A stretch of 64,000 nucleotides of DNA, from the NCBI RefSeq assembly GCF_901709675.1, contig NC_051102.1, positions 9,247,412-9,311,411 on the forward strand, given 5' to 3'. Under the pieces are notes generated by a model, which was not told the origin of the DNA, did not search any database, and was given only the letters and a program-made list of their open reading frames with translations. The DNA is from Syngnathus acus (Eukaryota > Chordata > Actinopteri > Syngnathiformes > Syngnathidae). Positions 33,946 through 64,000 of this stretch are shown one piece after another. Numbering within the stretch: the stretch's first letter is position 1; each line of letters begins with the position of its first letter. Made by a program: the position numbers and the translations under genes.

Positions 33946-35230
33946 CACATAAGAAATCCATGGAAAATGTGTTTTTCACTTCTCCACAGACTTCAGATTT
34001 TGTCATAGCTGGACTTGAATCATTTCAATAATAATTCCAAGGCTCCCTAAATCTTCACTAGAGCAATATATATATATTTTTTTATCAGAAGAAAACTTTG
34101 TTCCATTTCCCCTCTCTAATTAGTTACAGAACTAATACAAAAAAGTCCCTCCTCTCCCATCATTAGCATTTGCTGTGCTTGGCTTCTTTGCTCCCTGTGG
34201 CTCTGCTACTGCATCCAGGTTTTACTGTGTGTCATTATGGCCCACTGCGGAGCCAGCAAGGTGACAGTTTCAAACCAGATCGCCGTAAAGCTTGAGAAAA
34301 GAAACTACAGTCCAGCTGTGTACACACATATAATAGTGCCAGTCTGGGCAAATCTGAATATTTGCTCTTCTTTGCCATCAAAGTAACAAAGGTGTTTCTG
34401 AGGGATTATCATGGTGTGAGGTGTGTTAAAGATCATTTTTCCTTCTGCTCTGAAAAAGATTAAGGCTGGCAATCTTGAATGTTAATATCTTTTCATTTGC
34501 AAAAAAAAACAATATTGCAAAATTTGAGATTCCCCCTCAATTGACCAGTCAGTAAAGGACCCGTTTTTGGCATGAAAAGGAACAGCGCTGAGGGCTCAGG
34601 TAACAACCAATCACAGCTTAGCTTGCGAACATCACATGACTAAACCCGGAAAACAGGTAAGTCCTAATTGGTACTTCGCTGTGCTCTGAGCAACTGTGAT
34701 TTTCAGTCGACGCCAAGTCGCAAAATGCCTTTTTAAAGGTATTCATTGAATTATTAATTGAAAAATTAAATCGAAAATTAATCAAAAAGCAAAGAAGATC
34801 GACAAAATATGACTTTTAGCCTACTTTGCGGTGCTGTTGTAGCACCAGCGTCGGCTGCGTTTTGTTTTCAAGTAGAACTAAAGCCCCACAGAGCAATAGT
34901 GACTGTTTCCAACTCCCAAATTCAATGAAATTTCTCGAGCCAGTCTGCAGTGGTTCTACAAAAAGAGAGAGCGAGGGAGAGAGAGAGAGCAAGGGAGAGG
35001 AGGAACAGCAGCAGCAGCACGTTGAGAATCTGCAGAAGCGATATCGAGCGCTACAGGTGTGCAGCATTTCATCGAATCCCATTGCGGCGTTTACAACTTC
35101 GAAGGAGGCAGAAGCGCGTCCATTCAGCCAGCCCAAGTGAGTGTGATTGCAGAACGCGGAACCGTAACACTCCTACTGCGCTTGCACACAACGTTGCCTT
35201 TGCTTGTTCACTTCCACACCCCGCGGGAAG

Positions 35231-63540
<28,310 letters not shown>

Positions 63541-64000
63541 GTAAGGCCTTACACAACAAAAACAAACCAGAATGGGAATTGTACTCTGAAGAGAACAACA
63601 GTATAGCAGGCGAATTTGAAAATGCATTTCACCATCTGGACTGAGGGGGGCGCGCTGAAGATGCTGAGCAACAGCAGCGCAGATGGCTCCTCAAGGCAGA
63701 ACCAATCATTTGGATTGTCGCCTCGGGAACCAAAACACTGACGTGTGTGTATCATGAAACATTTGGGCACAGATTTTTTTAGCTGCATCCAAGCAGATAA
63801 ATTGAACTAGTGTGCCCAGTTAATTTTGTGTTTGTATGCATTTGGCATTTACAGGCACTCATTGATATGGCGGGTCAGCAGGAGCAGGATCATTACCATT
63901 TTGTTTTGTTTTCTTCACGTGGCTTTTCATCGTAAGAGTTGAACAATTTATTATATTGTTAAAATCGATTGTTGCGACGTAAAATGTTTTACCTTTCTAA
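63541..64000 (+). other. start of dpp6 intron 7
   Basis: Intronic sequence to the window edge. The expected next exon (FIFENNIYY-type) is not inside the window. Confidence 0.7.

Larger units (their letters stand above)
23831..35230. other. intergenic region between kmt2c and dpp6
   Basis: About 11 kb without any recognisable exon. All open frames are short and give low-complexity or unmatched peptides. It contains a hAT-type MITE, several dispersed-repeat fragments, simple repeats, a tandem CRE pair and one CTCF-like core. In human this interval contains XRCC2 and ACTR3B; no exon of either was found. Confidence 0.65.

Noticed and set aside
23831-35230. Exons of XRCC2 or ACTR3B expected by synteny
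   Set aside because: No open frame in this interval contains actin-related or RecA-like motifs that I can recognise.
63541-63606. Extension of dpp6 exon 7 to the stop at 63,604-63,606
   Set aside because: A GTAAGG donor follows QQL exactly where the family has an exon boundary, and the extended peptide does not match the family.

Overview
The window is nuclear DNA of a ray-finned fish, most likely a percomorph teleost. It has no bacterial features: genes are split into short exons with GT-AG introns, many introns are only about 80-200 bp, and the non-coding DNA carries fish-type dispersed repeats, hAT-like elements and many microsatellites. A syngnathid or similar compact-genome fish would fit, but that is a guess. 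Two vertebrate genes are present, both cut by the window ends and transcribed away from each other.

Left third (1-20,867, minus strand): the 5' part of kmt2c (MLL3), a histone H3K4 methyltransferase. I could chain 35 coding exons with consistent reading phase, about 2,272 residues. They cover the start codon and AT-hook, the first extended-PHD/PHD cluster, the conserved GMGKPAITKRKFSPGRP block, the second PHD cluster, the HMG-box region and the start of the large exon with DPY/TPRP repeats. The FYR and SET domains lie beyond position 1. A CpG-rich block at about 22.7-23.8 kb plus a good minus-strand donor at 22,550 suggest a remote promoter and a spliced 5' UTR.

Middle (about 23.9-35.2 kb): intergenic DNA with old repeats, a complete hAT-type MITE with a perfect 8-bp target duplication, and a tandem pair of palindromic CRE (TGACGTCA) sites. 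In human the interval between KMT2C and DPP6 holds XRCC2 and ACTR3B; I see no exon of either here.

Right half (35,231-63,540, plus strand): the 5' part of dpp6, a single-pass auxiliary subunit of Kv4 potassium channels. Four candidate alternative first exons (35,231; 42,709; 49,371; 55,240) all end in phase 0 and can splice to a shared transmembrane exon at 60,693, followed by five beta-propeller exons. Two of the four match the mammalian L and S amino termini well, one resembles the DPP6a/DPP10a type, and one is unassigned. The rest of the gene lies beyond 64,000.

The order and divergent orientation of kmt2c and dpp6 match the human chromosome 7q36 arrangement. I saw no convincing tRNA, rRNA, CRISPR or complete retroelement. 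Exon boundaries were read by eye from splice signals, phase and recalled family sequence, not from alignment software or transcripts.
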